DNA from: Pinus tabuliformis | Lineage: Eukaryota > Streptophyta > Pinopsida > Pinales > Pinaceae | Assembly (NCBI GenBank): GCA_031772625.1 | Contig: CM062815.1 | Location: forward strand, 914,840,979 to 914,904,978 | Direction of reading: 5' to 3' | Length of the DNA stretch: 64,000 nucleotides | Made by a program: the position numbers and the translations under genes | The notes under the pieces: model-generated | Seen by the model: only the letters and a program-made list of their open reading frames with translations | Database searches by the model: none | What the model was told of the DNA's origin: nothing | In this document: positions 47,023 to 58,057 of the stretch, in pieces | Numbering within the stretch: position 1 is the first letter of the stretch | Layout of the letters: every line of letters begins with the position of its first letter

Positions 47023-47936
47023 TGTTGTGCTATACAACAACCCTCCCCATTTCAAAAATTTTATCCAAAACTTTAACAAGAAATGGGTCCCCTTTTTAAG
47101 ACTTAGTTAAAATCAATAATTCAATAATAATCACAAACTTTGATTTAACCACATAACACATGAAAGTCCTTATGAAAAGGTCTGATCCGATATAAATATC
47201 AACCAAGACCTTTTTTTAAAACAAATGTAAAATAATATGTCGCATCCTTTATTTAAAGGATAGACTTAAAAGGCTCTCATTGGCAAATCTCTGATGTGAT
47301 AATGCTATCGGAAAGCGCAAATCGCAAGTCATCAAAGAAGCATTCCAATAGTCCACTCAAATCTCCCGATGTGATAATCCAATCACAATCAGCCATCGCT
47401 GAAGGCATGAGACACATAACTATCTATTGGCAATCGCCGATGCGATTTCATTAAAAGCGCACTTTTCGATAAAAGGTTGTTAAATGAATGTTTGCAGGTT
47501 TAAACCTTAAATCAATTATAAACGAAAAACAAAGGATTTATTGATTATCCCACCTTCCCATGATAACTCACTTTTATCACAATCAGAGCTATGTATGGAA
47601 ATAGCTAAAGCTTAACCTTTGTACCTCCCGATCTGCGATATGCGATTTTCACTAATCGCTGATCGGGAAAGCCAAGAGATCCACTTTAAAGGACTGTTAC
47701 TAATATGTGCGATGCGACATATCATTATGACATTTAAGTATCATGATTGGCGGTTACAGAAGTCATTAATAGAGAATTTAAGGTTGAATCCTTCAAGGAT
47801 TTCATTCGTGGTAATATTTGAGTTCATATTGCTTATCACGCTTGAATTACCATTAATATTTTTATACTATGTTGTCTTTGAATGGGTTTTTCTCTGTTAC
47901 GTTCTTTTTTTTCTTTTATAGAGCAAGTCTAAGTTG

Positions 47937-50583
47937 ATGAATCCACCAAAAATTACGAAGAAATAAAGAAACCAAAGGCCCCCATCATAGCCAAAGAGGA
48001 ACCAGTGAAGAAGGTCTTGATATCTGATACTACCTACCTCGGTCTAGGCAAGGCTTCATGGGAAAGTATTTACAATTTACTGGAAGCTGAGGATCCAGAA
48101 GAGATCGAAGAAGAAGTGGCAACAGCAGATTCCACAGACAAGTCAGAGAATACTCTTAAGGATTTGGCCAGCTCCTATCTTCACAGAATAGCAACCCAAA
48201 GTTTTACCCTATAATGACTTGGTTAGATGGGTTATTGAAAGCATCAATATCACAAACAAAACTTTCTTTACGGCTGATGGAAGAATGTTCGGGTCGTTCA
48301 GAGCAGAAGATATCAAAAGAATGTACCATTTGCCTAAACCGTAGAAGCGATATAACAAAGCATTTTTGGAGGCTTTTTCCAAAGAAAATGCCATCGAATC
48401 GGACCCTATCAGACAGTGGAGGAATTTTCCGAGCAAACACAAGCATGAATCATCGGGTATGTACTCCGTAGACTCATTAGCATCTCCTTACTATTATGCT
48501 GATGCTATGATGTGCAAACTCTTTAAAGTCCATGATTTTGCCAAATTTTCTATAGAGATGGTAACTTTAATGGAGGTTGCAGTTAATTCTTATATCATGG
48601 ATTGGGCGACCATTTTTTCTGATAAAATGGCCAACCAAATACTTGATTATAGAAAAAATAGGTTTGTGACTACTCGGGTAATACCCCCGTTTTATATGAG
48701 TGCTTATATTGTGGACACTATCTATTTCAATTCTGAATATCCCATTCTAGGATGGAAATGGACTCCACAGGACCCGAACCCCATTCATATCTATCATAAG
48801 GAATTGTGGAAAGCCCATTACAAAAATCATCTTTATAGAATCTGTCATGGTTTTATCCTCCCCGTGCATTATACCATATTCAATAAACCTGCTCCTAGGT
48901 TGTCCAAGAAAGCCTGCGCCGACCTCAATTCAATTGGTAGCTGGTTTAGTGAATAAAAGTTCACCTATATCAGACATTTTGATAGCACTACTGACCCACA
49001 TGTCCTTCCCTTATACATCCCTGATAAGTTACTTGCCAGAGAGTTAGCATATCAGATAACAGTAGAAGGGATGTCAAGGAATCTAAAGGAGTCCAAAAAG
49101 CATATGTGGCCTTCATTCCCCCTCCGATGTGGTGCTTTCATGCTGCATGACTTCAAACATGCAGAGAAGGAAGCCGAGAAAATAAAAATGTTAAAGTTAG
49201 CAGTCATCCCAAAAAGGCCGTATGATCCTAAATGTGTTGCCTACAATGTCACTTCTCAAGCCAAAATCACTAAGTTTGAACATGAGAAGGATAGTTATGA
49301 TGATTTTTTTCCTTCAGCCGAGTTATTTTCTCAAGTTAAACAACTAGCAAAAATCAAATTGGGAGCAGAGGGACTAGAGGAATTTTGCAAGTTCAAGACA
49401 CAGAGATTGAAAAATTTTCCTCTGGACTTGTTAAATACTACCTCTATGGTGCAACCAGAAGGTAACTGTGAAGAGAAAATTATTGAAAGCACTCCTCAAA
49501 AGGAAAAGACCCTAGAAAGGGAGCAGACACAGGAAGGAACTAGTGAGACCCTTGATATGAATATCCATATTGATCTTACTTTACTCAAGGAATATGAGCA
49601 GTTCAACCTAATCATCAATAACCCAAATAGATCACAAGAGCTCACTACACTGAAAATTCCTACGGTGCAAAAGCCAGAAGTTATTACTGTTCTAATTGAA
49701 GGGACAAATGGCCTACCCATAATTCACCAGGACATAGAGATCATTCTCGAGAATCCTACTGAAGAGATTGTACTACAAACTGAAGAAATACCACCTCTCG
49801 ATGTCTTCTACAGTCCGAAGCATAGGGATGTAGTTAAAAGACAGAGGAAGAAGAGGAAAATTGATCAAAGTCCTCTTTTAACTCCTCAGGCAGAAATGAT
49901 GAACATGGTATGGAAAGTAGAAGTCAATCCCTCTAAGGATTTAACAAAGCTATCTCAGTATGCAGGAGCTTACACAGCAATCACAATGGATAAAGCCTTA
50001 AAAGTCAACCATCTGATGAGGGAAAATGATCGGACGATTGCCCAACTTGAGGTGTAATCAGTAGAGCAACAACAAAAGATAAATCATCTTGAACAACAGT
50101 TAATAGAGCAGAGGCAGCAAAATGAGCGATTAAAAGAGTAGTTGAAACTAGAAAAACAGAGGATTGATGAGCAGACTCTCCATAAACAACAAGAGTTGTC
50201 TGAAGAATTGAGTAGGCTTCAGATGTTAAGTAAGCAAGAAAAGAAGGCAAAGGAAGATCAAATTGCACAAATGAAATAACAAATAGAAAGGTACAAGGGT
50301 TATCCAAAGGTTAGAAAATTCAAAATAGAAGCCTTGGAAATAACTAAAGCCTTGTCCCAATAGTTGGATATTCTTTGCCACAACATATCATTGGCCAATC
50401 CTTTATCCGATATCTCTGCATCATTGATTGAGAAGGCAGTGGATGCCAGACTTGAATTGGAAAAGGCAGATTAAAGGTTAACCAATTTTTTGTCTTGGCA
50501 AGATTCCACAGAAGGAATGGCTGCCACCTTGCCAAGAATACAAGAATCGCACAAGGAAATCCTATTTTCCGCATGGGAGTCCC
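47937..50583 (+). pseudogene. LTR-resident gene of Tat-2, 3' LTR copy, first part
   Basis: Counterpart of 35864-38520. It starts at ATG 47937 (MNPPKITKK) and meets a TAA within ten codons. A short deletion near 48195 shifts the frame relative to the 5' copy; the main domain is open at 48366-48956 and the charged middle at 49071-50057, longer open stretches than in the other copy. More stops interrupt the coiled-coil part (50055, 50140, 50277). The chromovirus cuts the gene at 50583. It carries the same landmarks, for example ILPVHYTIFNKPAPRL and KRQRKKRKID. Confidence 0.7.
50579..50583 (+). repeat. Target site duplication of the chromovirus, left copy (GTCCC)
   Basis: GTCCC is repeated exactly at 56395-56399. 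It lies in the coding part of the Tat-2 LTR gene. Confidence 0.92.
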
Positions 50584-50916
50584 TGTTGGGTCCCTATAAT
50601 ACTAGTGATTACCCCATTACTATTGTAGTTATACCCCTTATTTATATTGATGTACACATGTAGTGCCCATATTGTTACTATTGTGCCACATAGAAGCCCA
50701 CTATTGTTATTGTTGTGCCCTACAATATTATTGTTATGTAGGCTCTGATTGTATTGGGACCACTTAGACTCCTATATATAGAAAGGAGGTATTTTCATTT
50801 GTATCATCCAAGAATTGTTCATTTATGTAATGTAAAGGAGGTTGCCCCCTCGAAGAGGCTGAACTCTAAGGCGTTGATCTTTCTTTTCTATCTTTTCTTG
50901 AGCTGGTTTCATAACA
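50584..50916 (+). repeat. 5' LTR of the chromovirus (333 bp)
   Basis: It starts TGTTGGGTCCC and ends TTTCATAACA. A TATATATA box lies at 50773-50780. It differs from the 3' LTR at three positions only. Confidence 0.95.
50773..50780 (+). promoter_or_regulatory. TATA box in chromovirus 5' LTR
   Basis: TATATATA, 143 bp before the LTR end, also present at 56251-56258 in the 3' LTR. It is the only strong TATA in the LTR and probably sets the genomic RNA start. Confidence 0.6.
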
Positions 50917-50918
50917 TT

Positions 50919-50930
50919 TGGTATCAGAGC
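50919..50930 (+). promoter_or_regulatory. Chromovirus primer binding site (initiator tRNA-Met)
   Basis: TGGTATCAGAGC lies 2 bp after the 5' LTR and is an exact complement to the initiator tRNA-Met 3' end. Confidence 0.92.
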
Positions 50931-51538
50931 TTTGGATTCTAGGGTTTCGCTGCTCCAAACAGGTCATTGTGGCATTTTCGCTATAACTTTTTTTCTGTGA
51001 CGTTTCAAAAGTCGCAAGGAAAACCCATTTGAGAAGACATCGCGCTGAACCTTGGGTCTGAATTTCAGAGCTTTTAGCGAGATATTTTCGGAGATATGAT
51101 CTCAGGAAGTTGGGAAAATAGTCATAACTTTCTTTCTGAGCATCGGATTGAAGTTTCGTAAGAAGGTACAGAAAGAGGACGGACTGTAGTTTCGTGTGGG
51201 TGTTTTTCAGATCCAAAGGTTGAAACAGTGACTCGTGGCATGTCGTACAACTTCGCTCTACTGAACCAGTCTAAAAGCAAGTCACCGTGGGAGATTTCAC
51301 ATAACTCTTCCTTGGAGAATCCAATTTGGCTCAGACTTGTGGCATTGGAAAGAGGACGCAGAAGGATACTACAGGTAGGAATTTCAGAATTGGATGATCC
51401 GAAATTACAAAGATACATCAGATTCAATATCAGGCTTCTATAAAGTGAAAAAAGGTGTGTATTTTTTTTTTTAATTTTTGTGTAAGCTTGGTTTAACGGA
51501 ATTCAAAGGGAATAGTAAAGCATTATTATCGGTAACTG
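50931..51538 (+). other. Chromovirus untranslated leader
   Basis: About 600 bp between PBS and gag-pol ATG. It has only short frames. I see no further feature. Confidence 0.6.
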
Positions 51539-54500
51539 ATGCCCCGAGGAAAGAAAATGCAAACACCTAGTAAGGAACCTGAAAGCTCTAGCATGACTCA
51601 TGAAGAAGAGGAAGAAATGCTACATGATATATCAAAATTACAAGAACAAGTGCAACAAATGTCACGCTCACAAAAGCTAACAGAAGCTAAGATAAGTGGC
51701 GTGGAATCTAAGGTAAATGGCGTGGAATCTAAGATAAAGGGCATGGAAGCTAAGATGGAGAATTCTATGGAAAATTTGAAGATAGATTTGAATACAAACA
51801 TGGAAGAATTGAAGAAGTTGCTACAAGAAAGGGTCACTAATGGTGAAAAGGTAGTAAAGGAAACTCATGATGAGAACAAAAGAAATGTTAATCATGATTC
51901 CATAGACTCTAATGTTGGATCAAAGACTCACCATGTTCCAAAAATCGATATGAGGAAGTTTGATGGCAAGGATCCCGCCACATGGATATTACAAATGGAG
52001 CAATTTTTCGATCTCAATAATGTGCAAAACACACAAAAGGTACGTATGGCAACTTTATATTTGGAACCAAATCAGTTTGTATGGTATCAATGGCTTTGTT
52101 CTCGTAAACAATTTATCACTTGGGCAATTTTTACGGAAGAATTGATAGCACATTATGAGGATACAAAAAGCAACACTTTTTTTAGCCAATTGATAAGTCT
52201 CAAACAAAAGGGTTCAATAATGGAGCACATTGAGGAGTTCCAAAAATTGAACATAAGGGTAAAAGATATTCCAGAGGAGCATAGGATTGATGTGTTCATA
52301 GGGTCTTTAAAGGATAATATCCAACATGATGTGCGCCTTTGGGAACCTGATTCATTAGAGAAGGCATTCAGGTTAGCAAGAAAAATGGAAAGCAAAATTA
52401 TGGCAACTAGGAAGCATACCATTCACAACTATAAAGAAGGAAGTGTTGTTGCCCATAGTCTTCCACAACCTACAAGGTTGACACCACAACAATTGGAAGA
52501 AAAAAGAGCAAAAGGGCTTTGTTACAATTGTGATAGCAAATACACAAAAGGTCATAAGTGTGCTGAGAAGAAATTATTCTACATAGATTGTGAAGAGGAA
52601 GAAGAAAAGGAGCAAGAAAGGTCAAAAGAAGAGGATATATTCCAGGAACAAAGCCTAGATGAAGAACAAATAAATCCAACCATATCTTGTAATGCATTGG
52701 CGGGAATTACCACTCCTCAAACCATCAAGATAGAAGGACAAATCAAGAAGAAAAAGGTAATAGTGTTGATTGATTCAGGAAGCACCCACAATTTTATTCA
52801 TTGTAGGGTAGCAAAAGAATTGAATTGCTTCCTATATCCAGCACCAGAGTGTCAAGTGATGATTGCAAATGGAGGAACAATAAATTGTTCTGGAAAGTGC
52901 CATAATATCAAGCTATCCATGGGAGAATATGTATTGACTAGCCCAATGCTTTCCATTCCAATGGGAGGTGCTGATGTTGTACTAGGAGTCCAATGGCTAC
53001 AATCCTTGGGTACAATAGCTTTTAATTTTCAAGAACTTTTCATGAAATTTTCTGTGGAAGGAAAGGAAGTTGAATTAAGGGGTATTGCAGGGAAACCAGG
53101 AAAGATAATCAGCTCTAATGGAATGACAAAGCTTCTAAAAAAGGAGCAAAGAGGTGTAATTGCACAATTATGTTCGCTAGATGTTTCCACATTGGAATCA
53201 TCTATTTCTCCAGATCTCCAAAAAGTCTTGGACAATCATTCCAAGGTATTTGAGACTCCCAAAGGTCTCCCACCTATGCGTGATCATGATCATGCTATTC
53301 ATCTGATTCCAGGAAGTGTTCCTCCAAACATCAGGCCGTACAGATATCCATATGTCCAAAAAAGTGAAATTGAACGTATGGTTGCAGAAATGCTAGAGGC
53401 TGGTATAATTCAACCGAGTCAAAGTTCTTTCTCAGCTCCAGTAGTATTGGTGCACAAGAAGGATGGATCATGGCGCATGTGTCCAGATTATAGGGAGCTC
53501 AACAAGCTCACTATTAAAGATAAGTTCCCCATTCCTGTTATTGATGAATTACTGGATGAATTGCATGGATCAATTTACTTCACCAAGTTGGATCTTCGTT
53601 CGGGATATCATCAAATCAGAATGAAGATTGAAGACATTCCGAAAACAGCATTTAGAACTCATGAGGGTCATTATGAATTTTTGGTCATGCCTTTTGGCCT
53701 TACCAATGCACCTTCAACATTTCAAGGTTTGATGAATTCAATTTTCAAACCATTCCTTAGAAAATTTGTGTTAGTATTTTTTGATGATATACTAATCTAC
53801 AGCAAGTCTTGGAAGGATCATGTTGAACATGTTGACAGGGTGCTACAACTATTGGAGGAGAAACAATTATATGCAAAAAGATCCAAATGTTTCTTTGGAG
53901 TCCAGGAGGTGGAATATTTGGGTCATATTGTATCTCATGAAGGAGTTAAGGTAGACCCTAGCAAAATTAAAGCCATTAAGGAATGGAAAATCCCCACATC
54001 CATAAAGCATCTGCGAGGATTTCTTGGGTTGACAGGGTATTATCGCAAGTTTGTTAAGAATTATGGGAGAATAGCAGCACCTCTAACAACATTATTGAAG
54101 AAAGATTCATTTTCATGGACTTCGGAAGCAACAAAGGCCTTTGAACATCTTAAAGAGGCAATGTGCCAAGCACCGGTCTTAGCTACACCGGACTTCACAA
54201 AAACCTTTATTGTGGAATGTGATGCTTCAGGAAATGGAATTGGTGCTGTTCTAATGCAAGATGAAAGACCCATTGCTTTTGAAAGTCGTCCAATCAAGGG
54301 AAAGTTTTTAAGAAAAGCTATTTATGAGAAGGAAATGTTGGCAATACTCCATGCACTTAAGAAATGGCGACCCTACCTAATGGGAAGACACTTCAAGGTA
54401 AAAACGGATCATGATAGCCTTAAATACTTTTTAGAACAAAGATTATCCTCTGAAGAGCAACAAAAGTGGGTCACAAAGATGTTGGGTTATGACTTTGAAA

Positions 54501-56032
54501 TCATCTACAAAAAAGGGAAGCAAAATGTGGTGGCAGATGCACTCTCAAGAAAGGATGAGGATGTGGAAGCATTGTTGTGTGCCATTTCTATTATCCAACC
54601 AGATTGGATAAACGAAGCAAGGGAGGAATGGAAGAATGACGAAGAAGTGTGGGCACTTATTCAAAAGCTACAACAAGATTCCAGTACTTCTGATACATTT
54701 AGCTGGAAAAATGATTCGTTATGGTACAAAGATCGCTTATACCTCTGTAAGAATTCCCAGCTAAAACAAAAGATTCTTATGGAATTGCACACTTCTCCCT
54801 TAGGAGGGCACTCAGGATTTTTAAAAACTTACCACAGGGTTAAGAAGGAATTTTTTTGGGATGGCCTTAAATCAGATATTCAAAAGTTTGTGGCGAAATG
54901 TTTGGTTTGCCAGCAAAATAAAGTTGAAACAATTAAGACACCGGGTCTATTACAACCTTTATCCATTCCAAGCCAACGTTGGGAGGAGGTTTCAATGGAT
55001 TTTATCACAGGTTTACCCAAGTCTGAGGGAAAGAGTGTCATCATGGTGGTAGTTGACAGACTTACCAAGTATGCACACTTTTGTGCATTATCACATCCAT
55101 TTAAAGCCAGTACAGTTTCTACTGCATTTATGGAAACAGTTCAAAAGCTACATGGAAACCCAAAGATTATTGTAAGTGACAGAGATCCCATTTTCACTGG
55201 AAATTTTTGGACAGAATTATTTTCTTGTCTTGGTACTCAGTTAGCTCATAGCTCATCTTATCATCCTCAATCTGATGGGCAAACTGAGATAGTAAACAAA
55301 TGTTTGGAAGGATATCTTCGTTGCTTTGTATCTGATAAACAGACACAATGGGTCAAATGGTTGCCTCTGGCTGAATGGTGGTATAACACTTCCTTCCATA
55401 CAGCAACAAAAATGACCCCATTTATGGCACTTTATGGGTATCAACCACCATCCATCACATCATATTTAAGAGAAAATTCTAAGGTTCAGGCAGTGGAACA
55501 TCACATCGAACATCAACAACAAGTCCTCCAACTCTTAAAGGATAACCTCGTGTTGGCACAGAATAGAATGAAACAACAGGCAGATCAACATCGCAGTGAA
55601 AGAAGTTTTGATGTAGGTGATTGGGTATTCCTACGGCTACAACCATATAAGCAAATGTCCCTAAAGCAAGCTAAGAAGGATAATAAATTATCACCAAAGT
55701 ATTATGGTCCGTACAAGGTGTTGCAAAAGATTGGTACTATGGCATACAAATTGGAGCTTCCTGCAGCTTCTCGATTGCACCCAGTTTTCCATGTTTCATG
55801 CTTAAAGAAGGTTATAGGCGACAAGCTCCCAGTTCAAACAATATTGCCAGAACTTGACGAAGAAGGAAAAATTATATTGGAACCGGAAGCAGTTATAGAA
55901 ACAAGAACTCGACAGCTACGAAATCGATCAATTTCAGAGTATCTTATCAAGTGGAAGAACTTATCCGCTGAAGATTCCACATGGGAGGATGAGAATTTTA
56001 TGCAGAAGTATCCTGAACTACTCAAGCGTTGA
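51539..56032 (+). CDS. Chromovirus gag-pol polyprotein, intact, 1497 aa
   Basis: A single open frame from ATG 51539 (MPRGKKMQ) to TGA 56030. Residues 20-100: coiled coil with three 7-residue repeats (VESKVNG type). Residues 133-290: gag core. Residues 328-341: zinc knuckle [14 protein letters not shown], the chromovirus form. Near 411: protease [12 protein letters not shown] with active site FFDD ([12 protein letters not shown]) near 747, a common plant variant. RNase H with [14 protein letters not shown] near 893. Integrase zinc finger (about 1080-1135; [18 protein letters not shown]), core with [23 protein letters not shown], then GPY-type module ([13 protein letters not shown]). Residues 1451-1495: chromodomain ([18 protein letters not shown]), which targets integration to marked chromatin in relatives. 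No stop or frameshift; all key residues are seen. Possibly functional. Confidence 0.97.
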   Translation: MPRGKKMQTPSKEPESSSMTHEEEEEMLHDISKLQEQVQQMSRSQKLTEAKISGVESKVNGVESKIKGMEAKMENSMENLKIDLNTNMEELKKLLQERVTNGEKVVKETHDENKRNVNHDSIDSNVGSKTHHVPKIDMRKFDGKDPATWILQMEQFFDLNNVQNTQKVRMATLYLEPNQFVWYQWLCSRKQFITWAIFTEELIAHYEDTKSNTFFSQLISLKQKGSIMEHIEEFQKLNIRVKDIPEEHRIDVFIGSLKDNIQHDVRLWEPDSLEKAFRLARKMESKIMATRKHTIHNYKEGSVVAHSLPQPTRLTPQQLEEKRAKGLCYNCDSKYTKGHKCAEKKLFYIDCEEEEEKEQERSKEEDIFQEQSLDEEQINPTISCNALAGITTPQTIKIEGQIKKKKVIVLIDSGSTHNFIHCRVAKELNCFLYPAPECQVMIANGGTINCSGKCHNIKLSMGEYVLTSPMLSIPMGGADVVLGVQWLQSLGTIAFNFQELFMKFSVEGKEVELRGIAGKPGKIISSNGMTKLLKKEQRGVIAQLCSLDVSTLESSISPDLQKVLDNHSKVFETPKGLPPMRDHDHAIHLIPGSVPPNIRPYRYPYVQKSEIERMVAEMLEAGIIQPSQSSFSAPVVLVHKKDGSWRMCPDYRELNKLTIKDKFPIPVIDELLDELHGSIYFTKLDLRSGYHQIRMKIEDIPKTAFRTHEGHYEFLVMPFGLTNAPSTFQGLMNSIFKPFLRKFVLVFFDDILIYSKSWKDHVEHVDRVLQLLEEKQLYAKRSKCFFGVQEVEYLGHIVSHEGVKVDPSKIKAIKEWKIPTSIKHLRGFLGLTGYYRKFVKNYGRIAAPLTTLLKKDSFSWTSEATKAFEHLKEAMCQAPVLATPDFTKTFIVECDASGNGIGAVLMQDERPIAFESRPIKGKFLRKAIYEKEMLAILHALKKWRPYLMGRHFKVKTDHDSLKYFLEQRLSSEEQQKWVTKMLGYDFEIIYKKGKQNVVADALSRKDEDVEALLCAISIIQPDWINEAREEWKNDEEVWALIQKLQQDSSTSDTFSWKNDSLWYKDRLYLCKNSQLKQKILMELHTSPLGGHSGFLKTYHRVKKEFFWDGLKSDIQKFVAKCLVCQQNKVETIKTPGLLQPLSIPSQRWEEVSMDFITGLPKSEGKSVIMVVVDRLTKYAHFCALSHPFKASTVSTAFMETVQKLHGNPKIIVSDRDPIFTGNFWTELFSCLGTQLAHSSSYHPQSDGQTEIVNKCLEGYLRCFVSDKQTQWVKWLPLAEWWYNTSFHTATKMTPFMALYGYQPPSITSYLRENSKVQAVEHHIEHQQQVLQLLKDNLVLAQNRMKQQADQHRSERSFDVGDWVFLRLQPYKQMSLKQAKKDNKLSPKYYGPYKVLQKIGTMAYKLELPAASRLHPVFHVSCLKKVIGDKLPVQTILPELDEEGKIILEPEAVIETRTRQLRNRSISEYLIKWKNLSAEDSTWEDENFMQKYPELLKR

Positions 56033-56047
56033 GGACAACACTTTTTT

Positions 56048-56061
56048 GAAGGAGAGGGGCA
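56048..56061 (+). promoter_or_regulatory. Chromovirus polypurine tract
   Basis: GAAGGAGAGGGGCA directly precedes the 3' LTR at 56062, a canonical plus-strand primer. Confidence 0.88.
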
Positions 56062-56394
56062 TGTTGGGTCCCTATAATACTAGTGATTACCCCATTACTA
56101 TTGTAGTTATACCCCTTATTTATATTGTTGTACCCATGTAGTGCCCATATTGTTACTATTGTGCCACATAGAAGCCCACTATTGTTATTGTTGTGCCCTA
56201 CAATATTATTGTTATGTAGGCTCTGATTGTATTGGGACCACTTAGACTCCTATATATAGAAAGGAGGTATTTTCATTTGTATCATCCAAGAATTGTTCAT
56301 TTATGTAATGTAAAGGAGGTTGCCCCCTCGAAGAGGCTGAACTCTAAGGTGTTGATCTTTCTTTTCTATCTTTTCTTGAGCTGGTTTCATAACA
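56062..56394 (+). repeat. 3' LTR of the chromovirus (333 bp)
   Basis: It pairs with 50584-50916. TSD GTCCC follows at 56395-56399. Confidence 0.95.
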
Positions 56395-56399
56395 GTCCC

Positions 56400-56490
56400 A
56401 GCTAAGCAAAGATGAAAGAGAAACTTCTAGATGTAGGACTATAATGAATGGTCTAATCTAATTGACAAATAGCAGTTTTCATATTTCTAA
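56400..56490 (+). pseudogene. LTR-resident gene of Tat-2, 3' LTR copy, terminal part
   Basis: This resumes the gene cut at 50583 and matches 38513-38602. It has changes relative to the 5' copy, including a stop-generating region around ATAATGAATGG and a slightly different 3' end (TCATATTTCTAA). Only about 30 codons lie here. Confidence 0.55.
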
Positions 56491-57701
56491 TTTGATCATT
56501 GATTGCTCTCTAAATAAACTCACAAAAGCAAAGTCATTGGAACAACATTGGAAACAAGAGCTGGCGCACAGAGGAAAACAGATTGGAGGAATCTAAAGCT
56601 TGACATGGGAAACATTTTGGTTTTTCCTAGTCAAGCCACATAGCTAGCAGATGGCCATGAAATGTTTTTTAGATGCAATCAACTGCATGATCTCCGAACT
56701 CTTCGATGCCAGCTATATAACCCATCTACACTCCAGGATGAGTCAGTCTCCAAAAATCTAGCCTATGCTCGTAATCTGCCAGCTACAATCACAGGAAAAG
56801 AAGTCGATACAATGAACTCATTCAACCGCTTCTACACTGCTATTTTCATAATGAATCCCAGATTTTCATGTCTACAGTTAGACCAGTGCATAGCGATTTT
56901 TATTGATAATTAGTTGTTATTTTTAGTATTTAAGACCTTTTCATGTATTTAGAAAGGGTCCACAATTTGTATTAAAACTTGACTTGGGAGTTGCACTACT
57001 GTACTTCTAATATTTTTTTATCAAAAACTGGACCAAAGTTCTGCATTTTTGTGGAAGAGGCTTTTATAAGATTTGCACTTTTGCATCTTTTGAAGGTGTT
57101 CTCAAATAGGAAAGCAGAATTTGAATGTTGTTTACATCGGGAGAATTCAAATGCATACGATACTATTATCACTGTTTTTGTCTTATTTCTCTATGTGAAT
57201 GAACATTTCTCAACATTGCTATTATTGATATATATATGTTTTTCAAGAAATTCTTTAGCTTGTCACTTCTGAATGTTTTAGAATTGCTATCATTTGGATA
57301 TATATGTCAGTGATATATATTATGATTAATGTGATAATTTTTTTGTTATTACTTTGTTTAACTACTTAAACAAATTAATCATCGTACGAATGCATATTTT
57401 TATTTGATGAATAAGTCATCTTTATGGTTATTTGTTTAATAGAAACAATCAAAAATCGTGTTGTTAAAAGAATACCGAGGTTAGATTAGTTATCTTTGTA
57501 TGTTTTTGCATTATAGGATAAAACACTTATCACCTTCATTATACACTACAAACCAATCACCCATCAACTCATATATCACTGGGAAACTGGTCCCATTATA
57601 TCCAGTCGGAGCCACCACACCAAACAGAAAAGGAGCTGCACTAAGGTCCAGACCGGGTGGTTTTCCCCGATGTTGATGCAGCGATTTTAGAGGCATCAAC
57701 A
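56491..57701 (+). other. Tat-2 3' LTR terminal segment
   Basis: Noncoding in sense. On the minus strand a 60-odd codon stretch (57708-57511), also open in the 5' LTR (within 40075-39713), reads SAAPF, FGVVAPTG and GDWFVVYNEGDK; it is noted only as a possible chance frame. Confidence 0.4.
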
Positions 57702-57706
57702 CCTTC

Positions 57707-58057
57707 ATAGGAATTACACATTGGAATAAAGACTTGGAGAGATTGTGAAGAGGCTAAGATTTGGCCTTGAGATTGCTTATGAGTTGGAGATTGAATTTGA
57801 TGAGTGTTGGGATTGTTCTAGAGAGAGCAAGCATTGTAGTTTCATCTTTATTTTTTGGATTAATACAAAACAGATAGTGGCATTTTGAGTTGTGGCTTTC
57901 CTAGGATATTTATTGTGTTATGTGCCTTTGATTCTCTTCCTCTATTGATTATTGTTTGATCGATGTTTATGGGCTTCCACTGTAAAGAGTAGAAGTAGAT
58001 TCTTGTCTCTTGTTTTAGTATATTACATGAGTTTGTGAATCTACAGGTTTTTCTACA
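57707..58057 (+). repeat. 3' LTR of the Copia element, second piece
   Basis: It continues the Copia 3' LTR after Tat-2 and its right target duplication (CCTTC, 57702-57706): ATAGGAATTACACATTGG onward, ending TTTTTCTACA. It matches about 29818-30166. Confidence 0.85.

Larger units (their letters stand above)
50584..56394 (+). mobile_element. Intact chromovirus (Ty3/Gypsy with chromodomain), 5811 bp
   Basis: LTRs of 333 bp each (50584-50916, 56062-56394) differ at 3 sites (0.9%) and are flanked by perfect GTCCC duplications. An initiator-tRNA-Met PBS, a purine tract and one uninterrupted 1497-codon gag-pol with C-terminal chromodomain are present. Short LTRs and the single frame resemble the Reina-type chromoviruses; the clade is not proven. 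It is the youngest element here and potentially autonomous. Confidence 0.95.
34950..57701 (+). mobile_element. Tat-2: second giant Tat-like Ty3/Gypsy element with LTR-resident gene
   Basis: 5' LTR 34950-39903, internal 39904-47022, 3' LTR 47023-57701 with a 5.8-kb chromovirus inside. The element proper is about 16.9 kb. Target duplications are CCTTT (34945-34949) and CCTTC (57702-57706) in the Copia 3' LTR; the Copia 5' LTR preserves the undisturbed target CCTTC. Gag-pol is plus strand with the order gag, protease, archaeal-type RNase H, RT, RNase H, integrase, as in Tat-1. Each LTR carries a long sense reading frame. About 14 differences in the first 345 bp of the LTRs (near 4%) make it older than Tat-1. 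It is decayed and inactive. Confidence 0.9.
47023..57701 (+). repeat. 3' LTR of Tat-2, interrupted by a chromovirus
   Basis: It starts TGTTGTGC and ends GGCATCAACA. Removing 50584-56399 leaves about 4863 bp, 91 bp less than the 5' LTR, the difference lying mostly in the TA tract. It is followed by the CCTTC duplication at 57702-57706. Confidence 0.9.
29300..58057 (+). mobile_element. Ty1/Copia LTR retrotransposon, decayed, split by Tat-2
   Basis: 5' LTR 29300-30166, internal 30167-34416, 3' LTR in two pieces (34417-34949 and 57707-58057, duplicated CCTTY at the cut). Without the insertion the element is about 6 kb. LTRs start TGTTGAGAAATGG and end TCTACA. The PBS and a purine tract are present. 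LTR divergence is high (around 20 differences in the first 165 bp by eye), the oldest of the measured elements. No clear target duplication is visible: AATAA before, AAAGA after. Confidence 0.88.

Noticed and set aside
57511..57708. Minus-strand frame conserved in both Tat-2 LTRs
   Set aside because: Conservation is explained by LTR identity; it spans an LTR border in one copy and has no recognisable domain. Listed only as a note.
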